A DNA stretch of 64,000 bases, taken from Cryptomeria japonica (Eukaryota > Streptophyta > Pinopsida > Cupressales > Cupressaceae). Shown here piece after piece: positions 24,193 through 36,068 of this stretch (positions within the stretch are counted from its first letter, which is position 1; the number at the start of each line of letters is the position of its first letter). The notes beneath the pieces were generated by a model, which searched no databases, was not told the DNA's origin, and worked only from the letters and a program-made list of their open reading frames with translations. Both the position numbers and the translations under genes were made by a program. The stretch spans positions 827,814,897 through 827,878,896 of the forward strand of contig NC_081411.1 of assembly GCF_030272615.1 (NCBI RefSeq). Direction: 5' to 3'.

Positions 24193-26844
24193 TTGAAGGT
24201 AATCTTCATAAACAGCTTGACATATTGTTTGAAACTGTACATAAAGGCTTTCCCATTTGTTGCTTATAGTAATGATTTTATTTTTCCAGTCACATTGCAG
24301 ATTATATGGAGCTCTCTTGATGTATGCATCTGTAATTAAATTGTTCTACAAAAAGCTGGCAGAATTCTGAATGATTGGATTCATTTTCCCAGTAAATGAT
24401 GCAAACCCAAGACATCCCGTCCAACATAATATAGATCACGTTGATCATAATGCATGCACCCACTTTGTATCTTTACCATGAGCTAGTGAAATAAGCCATC
24501 TGAGGATCATACCACATCATTTTCATTGGCATCGATCTGTCCAGGCATGAATTGATGTTATTCATGAATATACATGCTTATCCAGAACTTTCCTTTAAAG
24601 CTAATGTATGATAGTTCAACATGTTTCCCAAAATCTAGAACAAATGTTTAGAAATTCATGTCTAGCCTGGTTAATTGTATCAATATCTGTATAATCTTCT
24701 GTATGTTGTGCCATAGTAGTTTGCAGGTTTTATAAGATGATACTGTGAAGCTTCGTTGCTATTGCTTCATGGAGCATGAGGTTTATTCATGTTTCTGTCC
24801 ATTGTAGTGGCTTGTACTATTATATTGCACTCCCGCAGCAAGGGCTAATGAAATAATTCTGAGATGGTCGTATGGCTACGCTTTTTGCAATTTTCTCAGA
24901 TAACTAATTTTTTTGGTAATCTATGAAATAAACAACATTGTCAATCTTATTCTTCATTATAAGACCTGAATAAGTAATATGCGACCAGTTCTTTTCCTGG
25001 GAATCTAAGGTATTTAAGATGGGAAGCATGTAAATTACATCCAAGTCGCCGGTATTGGCAATTAGTATAGTCTAACTTGTTGAAGGGCATGAATTATTGC
25101 ATAGTTCTAATTAACAGTTTTACATCTAAAGCATAAATATTTTCAGCAAATTCTGTTCTGTAATTTAAGAAGAGACAGCTTTTCCGAACACAATTTTCTT
25201 CAAGAATTCATTCATAATTTTTTGAATAGGTTAACAAAAAATAAAAATTTGAAATACTTGATATTCAAATATTTTTTAATCATGTGAAACATTTTCTGTA
25301 GAAGTAAAATATCTATAGGTACTTGTATTCAATGTTTTAATTGATGGGACATTTGGTATAAGAACCAGATTTCTAACACACAAGCAGTAACAATAGCTCA
25401 AGGGTATAATGTTTTTGACCAGAGCTATGAACTGGAAAGAGGGATTTGAAAGGGCCCCATTCTAATACAAAGATTATTTCCCCATTCTTCTACAAAGATT
25501 AAAATAATCTAACAAAGATGCATGTAAATGATGATAATTCTTCTACAGTGAGGATATAAGAGATGTGAATAAGATTGGTATCTTGATTTGGAGTGGAAAA
25601 CATAGGCATTGTTAGAGTCTACGGCATATATTAGGTATTGATGGCAACTCAGAAGGGGCATCCAAAGCCCGCTTTGCCAATGTAAAATGTTGCTGGAAAA
25701 GAAGCCAAATACTGAAAAATGATGCCACTGAACCTTTGGAAGTTGGTTAATGATACACATGGTCCACGTTGAATAAAACTTATTCATAATGTAAATTGAA
25801 TCTGGTCCAATTCTTAAGGATATGATGCAGGAGCTTCTCGGGTGAACAGCAATTGGCATCAATCAAAAACATGCTAGTTTGATTTCTTTTATTTTGCTCA
25901 AGTTTCATTTTCAATGTTCGATGTGATTTGTCGACGGTTGGCAGAGTCATTTGGCATATTTTCATTTTCAGTGACAAAATGTCCCATTTCGATTCTTAAA
26001 TCTGGAGTTTCATCAATATGAATTCATTACCATATGAAGAATGCTAATTTGGTGTTTGTGTTGTTGTTAACCTGTAGAGTTAACAACTCATTTCAGAGTT
26101 AAGAGTTATTGTATTGAAGGTGAAGAGGCAGCAACTTCCTCCTAGGTAGTAGAATTGGGGTCTCCATATGTTGAAAGGGAGATTGGGTGTCATGCAGATG
26201 ATTAGACCCTGACGTTTAAAAGAACTCAACCAAAAGAAAAATAGTGAATAGACGTATATATATATAAAACAAATATTATATATATTTAAATTATAATTTT
26301 TACATTTTGTTCTATTTTAAAATTAATAATTAAAATCGAATATAATTGCTAGAGAATATAAGCTTTTCCTAACATTAATATGGTCTAGTCCATCCCAGAT
26401 TATTTTTTTTGTTTTTGGTTAACCATCCTAGATTAATTAATGTGCTAAGTTGGGGCTAGGAATTGAACATTTGATGTTATTTTAAATAAGTAAATATATC
26501 GATTTAGGGTATTTAATTCTATAACCAATGTGAATGTATAACTTTGGTAGAGTGCATATTTTGATATTTGGATGTGGAAAAATTAATATCTCAGCATTTG
26601 CGTGCTTCTTGGAATTTTGTGCATAACTATGAGATCTTTTCGGTCGATTATGTATGGGTCACGTTCATGGGTGTATGTTTGTTTGGTGCTTCATAGATAT
26701 GATTTGGTAGATTTCATTCATTTATGCTTTAGTCTACCTTGAAGTTTACTTTACGTATACTTTGTTAATTGTGAAGGTAGGATCGCTAGGGTCAATTTTT
26801 TTTGGTCAACTCCAAGAATGGCTAGTATTATGAGTTTCATATGT
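24193..26844. other. SCAR 3' UTR region, then intergenic DNA
   Basis: Shortly after the SCAR stop, GAAG|GTAATC (donor near 24199) and TTATTTTTCCAG (ending 24289) could delimit a 3' UTR intron. The transcript probably ends within the next several hundred bases, but no clear AATAAA was identified. The rest is AT-rich. A reverse-strand stretch at 25509-25980 has two adjacent open frames with no domain I recognise. Confidence 0.4.
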
Positions 26845-26924
26845 AAAATCTCTTAGGGTGTGAGTTTTCAAGTAGGTTCTTTTTAAAATCTTTTAGGGTG
26901 TGAGTTTTCAAGTAGGTTCTTTTT
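26845..26924. repeat. Short tandem repeat, period 40 bp
   Basis: Two copies of a 40-base unit containing TTAGGGTGTGAGTTTTCAAG (26853 and 26893) with one or two differences. No known function. Confidence 0.8.
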
Positions 26925-27404
26925 ACTGTATCAATTGAAGTGTTTTATGATGAATGTATCTTGAATTTGAATGATTTTTTGAGGAATGCATGATGTTTTT
27001 CTGGAGGTCAATTTTGTAGGCAAGATAATTTATCTCATGTTTATGGGATTGATTTGACATAACGAAATGGTAGTGTTAATGCAAGGAATGAGTGTTCGTA
27101 TATGAGCACAATAAATGAGAAATGTAATGTGTGTAAAAATGGATGAAATGAGGTCAGATGCATAGGAACAAGTCAATACAAAGGTATTTGGAAGATGAAC
27201 GAGCAAACTTAATTTTTTACACAAGATTATGTTGTGTTGATATGTAATTGTATTAAGACATTCTCTCAAAATGGACTCAAAACTAAATGAGACTTATTAT
27301 AAAGCAAATTTCGCTAGTATTTAACATATCTAAATTAAATATTTATATATTAATTAAAAAAAACATTAGTTTAGGGAGGGGGGCCTAGTTCCTTTGATTA
27401 AAAC

Positions 27405-27454
27405 ATCTTGTTGTAAAGGACCAATTATCATCTTGTTGTAAAGGACCAATTATT
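27405..27454. repeat. Short tandem repeat at the edge of the TRIM-like element
   Basis: CATCTTGTTGTAAAGGACC is present twice in a row, about 26 bases apart. The second copy runs into the CCAAT target duplication of the LTR element that starts at 27451. Confidence 0.75.
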
Positions 27455-27660
27455 AAAATAATATTATATTTATTGTATAATGGTCATCTTAATTGTTGTC
27501 TCAAGCAATTTTTAGAGTCTTAGAGTTAGAATAGCTTGTTACTATTTTTAGTTTCTGTTTTAGGTTTAGTTAATCGATTGTTTCTTTTTAAATATATTGT
27601 TTTGTAATTTCTATTTAAGGAGCCATAGTCTCTTTTCTGAATATATTGATTATTTGAACA
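27451..27660 (+). repeat. 5' LTR of TRIM-like element
   Basis: Its right border is set by the primer-binding-site-like TGGTATTAGGGG at 27661 and its left border by the CCAAT target duplication. It is AT-rich, with a run resembling an LTR promoter (AATATATTGATTATTTG) near its end. Confidence 0.8.
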
Positions 27661-28511
27661 TGGTATTAGGGGACGTTCCCATGCAACTACTTAGCTTATT
27701 TTGGCTAGCAGTTGCTGCTCAACTTTTTTAGGAAATATTTGTGGAGCTGGTGGCTACATGAGTATCTTTTTTTCTGTTAATTTTTAAGCGACATCTTAAA
27801 ACTGGTATTAATAATATTAGTAACAATTTGTATGTACACAAAAAAAAAGAAATAAAATGTAAAAAGAAAGAGGGAAACAAATTTGTGAAGCCACGTGGCA
27901 TTTTTGGCAATAAGCAGTTGCTCCTTATTTCCTGCCCCCCCTATTTTACCATAGCTTAGTTTCAATTCCTAAATAGTTGCTACTCCACTAAAGTAGCAAA
28001 AGATTCTAAATTATCCTTTTCCAACAATTTTAAATTTGCATGGGAACACTCCAACTACTTAAAATTAAGTAGAAAATGGACTTAAACAACCGCATGGGAA
28101 CATGAGATTAGAGTAGGCCTAAGTTTGACTCCCTCACGGGAAGCCCAAGATTTTGGGAGATTTCAACAATTCGCAATCGCGTATGAATTTTCGTTTTGTC
28201 TCAGTTCGTAGCCTCTTTTTTGCGTCGAAATTTTGTGTTGGGTTTGTCAATTTTTCCTCAAAATCATGGTTTCAGTCTTAGTAATGTGTGTGACAATTTT
28301 GTAATTCACGTGTGAGGAATACATCACGATGGACAACTTCATGTACTCTTGGTCATTAACATTCTGGGATGGTCTTTGCTACAACAGAGTGTTCTGAAGA
28401 GAAGGGGCAACCTTCTTTGCATTTGTGAGGGGCAACCTTTTTTGCATTTGTGATCAAAGGACCTGGATTGTCTTCTATAGGGTAGTGAGTACGATGACCA
28501 TTAAGGGAGGG

Positions 28512-28732
28512 TATTAAAATAATGTTATATTTATTGTATAATGGCCATCTTAATTGTTGCTTGGTTGTCATTTTAAGCTATTTTTAGAGTCTTAGAGTTA
28601 TAATAGTTTGTTGCTATTTTTAGCTTCTGTTTTAGCTTCAGTTAACTGATTGTTTCTTTTTAGAATCATCGTCTTGTAATCTTTGTTTAAGGAGCTATCG
28701 TCTCCTTTGTGAATATATTGACTATTTGAACA
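28512..28732 (+). repeat. 3' LTR of TRIM-like element
   Basis: It is preceded by AAGGGAGGG (28503-28511) and followed by CCAAT. It aligns with 27451-27660 along its full length except for a short insertion near 28560-28575. Confidence 0.8.
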
Positions 28733-28737
28733 CCAAT

Positions 28738-29287
28738 CTCCCCTCGTTCTCATCGTATCAAAGGGTATGTTGTGCTAATATCGTCTGTCACATGAAAAAC
28801 GTTTACTAGAGTTATTGCAATTCATATAGAGGCTACTTAATCATCATGATTTTTTTAAATATTAATTTAATTTTAATTATTTAATATAATAAAATAATTA
28901 AAAAAATATTAATTCAGTTTAAATTATTTTTACAATAAAACTATTAGCAATGATATATAAATTAATAATTAATTTATGATCATATTAATTTTAACCTATA
29001 TGAAATGTTTTTGATTAATTTAAAATGAGCTATAATAAACTAGTACCAATTATAATTAAATTAATATTTTTTAATAATTTTATTATATTAAATAATTAAA
29101 ATTAAATTAATATTATAAAAATATCTTATAAATATATAGCTATTCTAATTTTAACATATATAATATACAATATTTTAGAAAATAATTAAGGGAGATCTTG
29201 AAATGGTTAATGCACTTTTATTTTTAACGTGATTTCGAGCTATGCAAAAACATATATTTTTGTTCTACTAAAATAGGCCTGTAGGAT
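28738..29287. other. No gene seen; very AT-rich
   Basis: Low-complexity AT-rich DNA from about 28850 to 29200. It ends in AGGAT, the target duplication of the next solo LTR. Confidence 0.4.
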
Positions 29288-30275
29288 TGTAATGGCTCCT
29301 ACTAGAACTCTACTTATTTCTCAATAGTCACATACATCATTTAACATCATTATGTCTTAAATTAGGTTATTGAGATTATAAGTATATATAATACAATAAA
29401 TAACTAATTTAATTTAGGGTTTGCCCTCACTTTTTCCATAACCCTAATGGAAGATGGTAGAATTACTGTGTTGGGGCGCTTGGAAATAGTTTACGAGCGG
29501 GTTCCCTCAAGGTTTCATAGGAACCTATGTTTATGCCCATCTCGGGACTCTCCCTCAAGTCTTCAGAAATATATGTCCTTACCCATGTAGTGACCAAATT
29601 ACTCCACCTTTCCCTACACAAACCAACCTATCCTCATGAAGGCATTAGTGAATGATTAAGGAATGAGCTTTTAATGTAACAACCTTTCATGTACTATGAA
29701 ATTAAGTATGACTGTCATACATATTCTAGTCTATATTAATATTACTACTAAATTCTACATAGGAACATTATTAGGTTTCATATATTAAGCATACATATGA
29801 AGCACATCCCATGCATACCACCAAGAACAAAGATGTTACTGCTTGTAACTTAATAAGAATTCTGTTCTAATCTGATCCATGGTAATGTCACTAGATGCTT
29901 TGATTCCTTTCCTTTATATTTGTCAATATGAAGGAGAGGTCACACCTCTTCATCATGTATGCCCTTTGGTAAGAGACACAACCTTTGAAAGTGTGAAACT
30001 CTTCATTATTTATGCCCTTTGAAAGGGACACAACCTTTCACAATTAGTTTTGCACTTCTTATTTAAATCATATATACACTTATGATTCTAAAATTATCCC
30101 CCCTCAAATGAGGTTCTCTTCTCTCTTTTATATCTCATGTTTGATGGAGTCACAAATTTTCATTTCACGTCTTTTGACTATTCATTAACTTAATTAAATT
30201 TTAATGACATTATTTAGATTTTAATTTAATTATTATTATTATTCTTAAATTCTATTTCAAAGTGGGGACATTACA
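29288..30275. mobile_element. Solo LTR, 988 bp
   Basis: It starts TGTAATGGCTCC and ends GGGGACATTACA, with the target duplication AGGAT on both sides (29283-29287 and 30276-30280). There is no coding sequence inside. Its ends are of the same type as those of the 6048-8006 solo LTR, but the body is shorter and different, so it is at most a related family. Confidence 0.82.
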
Positions 30276-30280
30276 AGGAT

Positions 30281-33200
30281 ATTAAGTGGTAGGTTGGTTA
30301 GTTAATGCTTTCACATTTTAATCTATACTTGTAGGCAAATGAGATTGCTTGCCCCTCAAATTGATATTTCTTTGTTCTTCAAAGATTAGGTGTCTAAATT
30401 TTGAGGCAACAATAGGCCGGTAAAAAATAATTTGTGATCGTTTATTTCTATTTTGGTAGTTTAATTCTTTCACCCCACCTTTGTGTATATTTATGTTTTC
30501 TAGTATAAATGAAGATTCAAGTTTAATATCACGTTTGAATCCAATGTATTGATTTATGAGAAGTTGGCCTTTCAATGATGTAGTTGTTATGACCTTGGTC
30601 ATTTGGACACTGATGTTACAAAAAAAATCTCAAAGTCCATAATCTAGCTTCTTTGAGGTGGGTTACTAAGATTTATCATTATTCTATTCTAGGTGATGAG
30701 TAGCTTTCTATTAAGGCATCTATGTTTGCTTATTTTACTATTACTCCCTTTGTTCCCCTTGATCTTGTTTCTTCTTAAGATTTGATTGATGTGTAGACTT
30801 TAGCTCCTAGTTTTGTTGTAATACCCTTTTCCTAAGATGAATGCTTCCCCTTTGGACAATGCTCCTCCTCTTATCTTGCTTAGTGTAGCCAATGTTACAC
30901 TATTGGTTAGATGGTTTTTATTAGAGCTTGGATCTTTATCCCTTCCTATTTAATTTCCAATTTTAACTTGTAAGGAGTCTTTGGAAGAGGCGATTTGACA
31001 ACTATTTCTTATCAAAATGCTTTGGAGGAAAAGAATGAATTCTCCCTAATGGTCTTGAGATTTGAGAAGAAATGGTGAGAATGTCGGTTAATCCTTTCCC
31101 ATTAGTTGTATAGTGAGTTTTATTTGTTAGAATGATTGCTTTCTCTTTTGGACCGCTCTTATCTATGTCCAGACTATTTCTTCTCCTTGACTCATGACAC
31201 GTGCTCTAGTACCACGTGGGTTGGGTAGAGACTAGACCTTGTGACCTCGTGCTCCATTACTGGATGCTCTCACCAATCGAACTAGGCCCCAACCTAGATT
31301 CTACTTCTAATATCATCTCACTATTCTTAACCATTCTTTTGTTTGTTACTTATAACCTAAGTTTATGCATCTCAATTCTATTGTAATTTTTTTTCTTCAA
31401 TTAAGGTAATTACTTTTTTCATTCTTGATACCGCTTGTTAAAATTGTTTTCTTTTCTATACACAACTTTCTATTAATTATATTTTTTGTTCCATTACATT
31501 ATCTACTAATCTTTTATTATATTATTAATTTATTCTTAATTTTGACTCTTTAAATCATTATTATTCATATTAACCTTCTTTATCCCTAATCTATCATATG
31601 TTAATTCATCTCTTGCCTTAGAATTTTAATCATACTACTATCGTTTTTAATTATTCTCTAATTCTTAATTACATCCTTTTCATACTTTTATAACTTACCA
31701 TTTTCTTTTTGTTTTATTTTCTTTTAAGTATCATTCCATAATTTCTTTCTGTTCCTAAGTTTTAAATTATTTATTTTTAATGTTAATTTCAATTCAAACT
31801 CTTTATTTAGAACCCCATTTAGTTTTTAATCTTTTAATTATTTTAATAATATATTGTTATTTATGATGTTTATAATTAGATGTTTTAATTTTGTCTTCCT
31901 TCCTGCGTTCTTTATCAACTTTATCAAAATGAATCCAACACATATATTCAATTTATTCAATTAATTTTTGTTTGGCACAACCTTCTATCAAAACGCATAA
32001 AAGCTAATCAACTAAACAAATTGAATGTGTGTAGGTTGTTTGGACCAGCCAAGCCAACCTAAACTGTAAGAAAATGATTTCAGTAGATTATATAAATGAA
32101 AAAACATCTTCTAACATTTGAGTAGATTATATAAAATGTCTGGTTGCTCTCCTTCTTGAATTCTTTGAAGGCTCACAGATGCTCTCAGCAAGAATTTTGA
32201 TACTTATTTACTAGTCATGTTAACACTGTATTTTTGCATAATTAATATAAATCTAATCCTGCCTTTACTGATAAAAAAAAAATTTGAACAGCAAATAATT
32301 CACCAGTATAATAATCTAAATCTAATTGCAATACTTCAACAATTAGATGCTGGACAAATCCAATTCCTAAACCCAAGTTTCTTTTGGGACAAAATCTAAA
32401 TCATATATAACGTTTTTTAATAATTGACTGTCAAAAGAATCAAATTTTCTGTACAACCAATTGAAGATTCATGTCTGTCTCTACAATTCAACCCAACCCC
32501 AAATTTATCCAGATATTTAATTAAGAAGCATAAAAATGGGATCTGAATACTTACGTGGTACCACTGTCTTCATTTCTCTGTATTCTCCTCCATTCAACAT
32601 TCCTTCCTCCTGAAACAAGATTAGATTAGAACCTATCTTTGATTTTTTAGATTTATAAATAACTAAATAAACATCTCATCAGAAAGTTTTTAATACATAT
32701 TGACAGTAAACTGACCTTTTATTTTATCAGGTCAGATAAAATTTCCGTACCCACGAACTAAACAATAATCGAAACTTATTTTTCAAAAATAATCGATGAG
32801 TATATGTAGGATTGGAATATTACGGATCGAAGTCATTTTTTTCTTGAATTGTCTCACGAATTGGATCAACTTGTTACTCAGAATAAAGCTCATTAAAACT
32901 TTTAGCATTTTCTGCTATCCCTTTTATTATACTGTTCTCTTTAGATTTCAATAAATTTTTACTCCTTCTAATGAAAAAAACATAGCATGTAGCTTGAAAA
33001 AGAGATATGTGACCCTGCTGGTATTTTGTTATCCTTATCAGGGGGCAATTGTTTGAGCATACATAATTATCTTAATGAACTAATCTGCCGTCCGTTTTGG
33101 GAGGGATAACTGTTTTCGTATAAAAGCTTTCATGGCTCCAAGATCATTATCCTTGAGGATATATAGCCGTTTGCCAAGGAAGATTGTTTCAATTTTCATG

Positions 33201-33772
33201 GCTGCTGCTTATTTCAAGTAGATTAAAGTCTACATGCCTCAACAAACAAACTTCTTATTTGATTGTGTAGAGAAAAGTAATGATCTCCTCAAGGATCCAC
33301 TATTATTTAATTATTAACTAACAAATATACAATCGGATTTAGATTTAAGAGGGTTGAAATACTTTTTAAAAATGTCTATATATATATATGAATGATCTTA
33401 GTTAAGTATAGGTGAGAAAATGAATGGCGAATTTGATTTTGATATTTATAAGAGTTCGAGAATTTTATTATGATACATCAAATTATTGGAAAATCATTTT
33501 TTAATTTATTTTTTATTCTTATGAAAAATAAAAAATATGTTTAATGAATATTTAGTAATCTTATTGAAAAAGAGTATATGATAGTCCTCCTGGGAGATTG
33601 TTTGCCCTTCAACAATTCAAATTTGGATGCTTCATGAAGTCAACTCCTTTCCATCTAGCATCTTTAGTTGATAGACCCTTCCACCTCACTAATACTTCTA
33701 TTCTTCAGCTTTTTTTCTAAGTGTCCATGGTAGCTTATTGTATCAAAATGAGTTTTTTTTCATCATCCAATA
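30281..33772. other. No gene seen
   Basis: AT-rich intergenic DNA, apart from the tRNA-derived SINE-like head at 31216-31290. The many short open frames have no recognisable domains. It ends in GTAGC, the target duplication of the copia element. Confidence 0.4.
31216..31290 (-). mobile_element. tRNA-derived SINE head (decayed)
   Basis: Read on the reverse strand from 31290, the sequence begins GGGGCCTAGTTCGATTGG, has a box-A-like AGTTCGATTGGTGAGAGCA, an anticodon-arm-like middle, and a box-B-like AAGGTCTAGTCTC about 35 bases further on, ending near CTACCC. This spacing and the tRNA look suggest a SINE head rather than a functional tRNA, since the acceptor stem does not pair. The body would lie below 31216; no tail was defined. 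Confidence 0.5.
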
Positions 33773-33777
33773 GTAGC

Positions 33778-34225
33778 TGTTGGTGTAAATAAATATTCAT
33801 TTTGGATATTATTACACTTACTTAAGTTAACTTAGGATAATGCATCTCTCCGTAGTTTGGATTTGAGACACTTAGGGAAGTGTGCACTTAGGGATAGAGT
33901 CTGTAGGAGAAATTCCACCTTTGGTGGTCTTATTTTGCTGTTACACTCCACATTTGGTGGGTCATCCTCCTCTTGTGAAATATTATATTATTTCTCCTAC
34001 CTACCCTTAGTATTTCTTACCTACCCTTGTTTCTCATTGAGCCACATGTCATATTTGTGTGCTCATACATCCATATGGCCTTGCCTATATAAGCAGGCCT
34101 CTATTCATTGTATTGGTTAATCCAGTTGATCATTTTGCATATTGATGAGAATACAGTTTGTTCTTATCATTCTATTGTCTCCTTTATGCTTTTCATTGTG
34201 CCCTTGATCTTGACAAAATCCTACA
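33778..34225 (+). repeat. 5' LTR of copia element
   Basis: 448 bp, starting TGTTGGTGTAAATAAATATT and ending AAAATCCTACA. A TATA box, TATATAAG, lies at 34086-34093 within CCTATATAAGCAGGCCTC; transcription would start shortly after it. The right border is set by the primer-binding site. Confidence 0.96.
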
Positions 34226-34237
34226 TGGTATCAGAGC
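34226..34237 (+). other. Primer-binding site of copia element
   Basis: TGGTATCAGAGC, complementary to the 3' end of plant initiator tRNA-Met. It lies immediately after the LTR. Confidence 0.93.
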
Positions 34238-36068
34238 TATTGGGGCTTCGTTGATCAGTTTTTGGAGACATCGTGGAAGGCTTCTACTTTCGGATTTGGG
34301 GATCTTCATTTTTTGGGGGCATCATACAACGATTTGGACATCACCATTGAATCCGAGAGGCCATTTCCATAAATTTCGATTATAAAATCGACCTATTTTG
34401 GTGAGAAATTTTTTTTCCCCATTTTGGCTATTTTCGTACGGATTTCGAAATTTTTTTTACAAAATTTTTTTTATTTTTTCGAAAAATTTCGCAAAAAAAA
34501 AATTTGAAAAAAAAAAGAGCTTTTTGTTTGGGGGTCCGAAGACCCCCCCATACACAGCACCTGCAGAGCCGCTTCGAACGCCGCGCCGCCGCCGTGCAGG
34601 TCCTCCCGTCGCCGCCCGCCCCGAGATCTGCCATCGCCGGCGCCCGCAGGTTCCCGGCGCCTCCCCCGCCCACCAGCTCTGGCAGCTCTCGGCCGCTGGC
34701 GGTCCACGGCTCCGGCCATCTCCACCGCTGGCGACCACCTAACCCGGGCGGCAACCGCGTCCGCCACGTGGCAGGCGGCCACTAGCCCGCGGGAAAACAG
34801 TCAACTGCTCCGCCACGTCAGCTCTGTACGATAGCTCAGTCAACTGCTGTTAGGGGTTTCAAGCAGATCCGAAGCAAATATGAACTAACAATTATATGCA
34901 GATTTAAATACAAAAGATAAAGAAATGAAACAGGACATAGATAACACAGAGATTTAACGTGGTTCACCCAGAATGGGTTACGTCCACCATACACAGCCGT
35001 CCAATCTTTCTTATTATCCAGCAAAAACAGTACATCAACCTTACAATGCCTTAAGCATCCCAGCCGCTTATAACATGCGTTTTTAGGGCAACAAACAAAG
35101 TCGGCCTTTTTTAGGGTTTTATTACAATGTCGGTTTTCATCAAAAAATGGCAAATTTTTTTTTTCTCGGGGGCTACCGCCCCCAAACCCCCGCGAGGATA
35201 CGTGCTGAGTGTACAGTACTTTGCTGATCAGTCGCCACATTTCAACAACTACCACGTCACTGCGCCACACAACCTGTCCGTACAATGCCATGTCATCAGT
35301 ACGGCCTGCACAATCAGCAGTCCGTACAGTACGGACGCCCAGTCAGCAGGGAGGCGAAGTTTTTGCGACGGTCATACGACCATCAAATTTAACACAGTGA
35401 CTTGCTGACGTTAGCACCACATCAGCACTTTTTGAAATTTTTTTGACCCCTCTCCATTGGTTTTTTCAGTTTTGCAGTCCAACTTTGAAAGGCCATATCT
35501 TGCTCAATTTTGCTCCTTTTTTGGTGCAATTTTTTTTGAAATGGGCTAAAATTTTGTGATCTTCGCAGTGGTGTGGTTATTTTTTAATTTTGGTGTACAA
35601 GTTTTTCGAAATTTTTGGATTCTCTCAGCTGTACCTGTCCAATCCTCAATTCTGCAACTTCAAAGGCCTCATTTGAGCTCATACGACCTCCTTTTCAGGT
35701 GCCGTTTTTTTTGAAAGTGCTTATTTTTTCGTCTACTTTCAGAATCTATGATAAGATTTCAGATATTTTGAGTGAAATTTATACTTTCAGATATTGGTCT
35801 TATTTGGCCTATTAGGTACTTGTAAATTGCTTGGATCTTAGTTAGATCTCTTACATTATCAGTTTGAGACTCTTTTGGCCTTATTGAGGCAGTTGTAAAA
35901 TTGTAAATTAGAAGTCCACTTTGCCATTTTTTGCAAGTGGCCCATTGTATACGCACTACTTATAAAGTGCCAAAATGATCACATTGGGGGGGTTCTTTGA
36001 TTGAGTGAATTTGGGGGGGTGTCTTGTGTGATTGTGCCTCTCTTTGTGCTCTTTCCATTCTTGTTGCA
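34238..36068 (+). other. Long copia leader with a GC-rich island and a possible nested fragment
   Basis: 1.8 kb separates the primer-binding site from the gag start. 34390-34520 is T- and A-rich with repeated TTCGAAA-type palindromes. 34550-34830 is abruptly GC-rich (GCCGCCGCC, CCTCCCCCGCC) and open in several frames, but these are proline/arginine-rich composition frames. CAGTCAACTGCT occurs twice (34799 and 34837). From about 34848 the text changes to AT-rich DNA with TTTAACGTGGTTCACCC, a motif I associate with plant LTR sequences, suggesting a captured or nested fragment up to about 35400. The stretch 35450-36068 is T-rich leader and ends at the gag ATG. Confidence 0.55.

Larger units (their letters stand above)
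27451..28732 (+). mobile_element. TRIM-like miniature LTR retrotransposon, 1282 bp
   Basis: Two direct terminal repeats, 27451-27660 (210 bp) and 28512-28732 (about 221 bp), begin TATTAAAATAAT and end TATTTGAACA. They differ by scattered changes and a roughly 11-bp insertion in the right copy. The sequence right after the left repeat, TGGTATTAGGGG (27661), resembles the initiator-tRNA-Met primer-binding site of plant copia and TRIM elements. The right repeat is preceded by the purine tract AAGGGAGGG. Both sides carry the 5-bp target duplication CCAAT (27446-27450, 28733-28737). The 850-bp interior has no gag or pol frame, so this is a non-autonomous element that would rely on proteins supplied in trans. 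The TA instead of TG start in both LTRs is unusual. Confidence 0.85.

Noticed and set aside
25509-25977. Two adjacent reverse-strand frames downstream of SCAR
   Set aside because: No recognisable domain, and the frames are offset and broken. It may be an old pseudogene, but nothing supports a call.
34398-34785. Overlapping open frames of 90-115 codons on both strands in the copia leader
   Set aside because: They are caused by the GC-rich island, where stops are rare in all frames. No start context or domain supports any of them.
34836-35291. 151-codon reverse-strand frame
   Set aside because: It lies antisense in the retrotransposon leader, has no domain and crosses a composition boundary.
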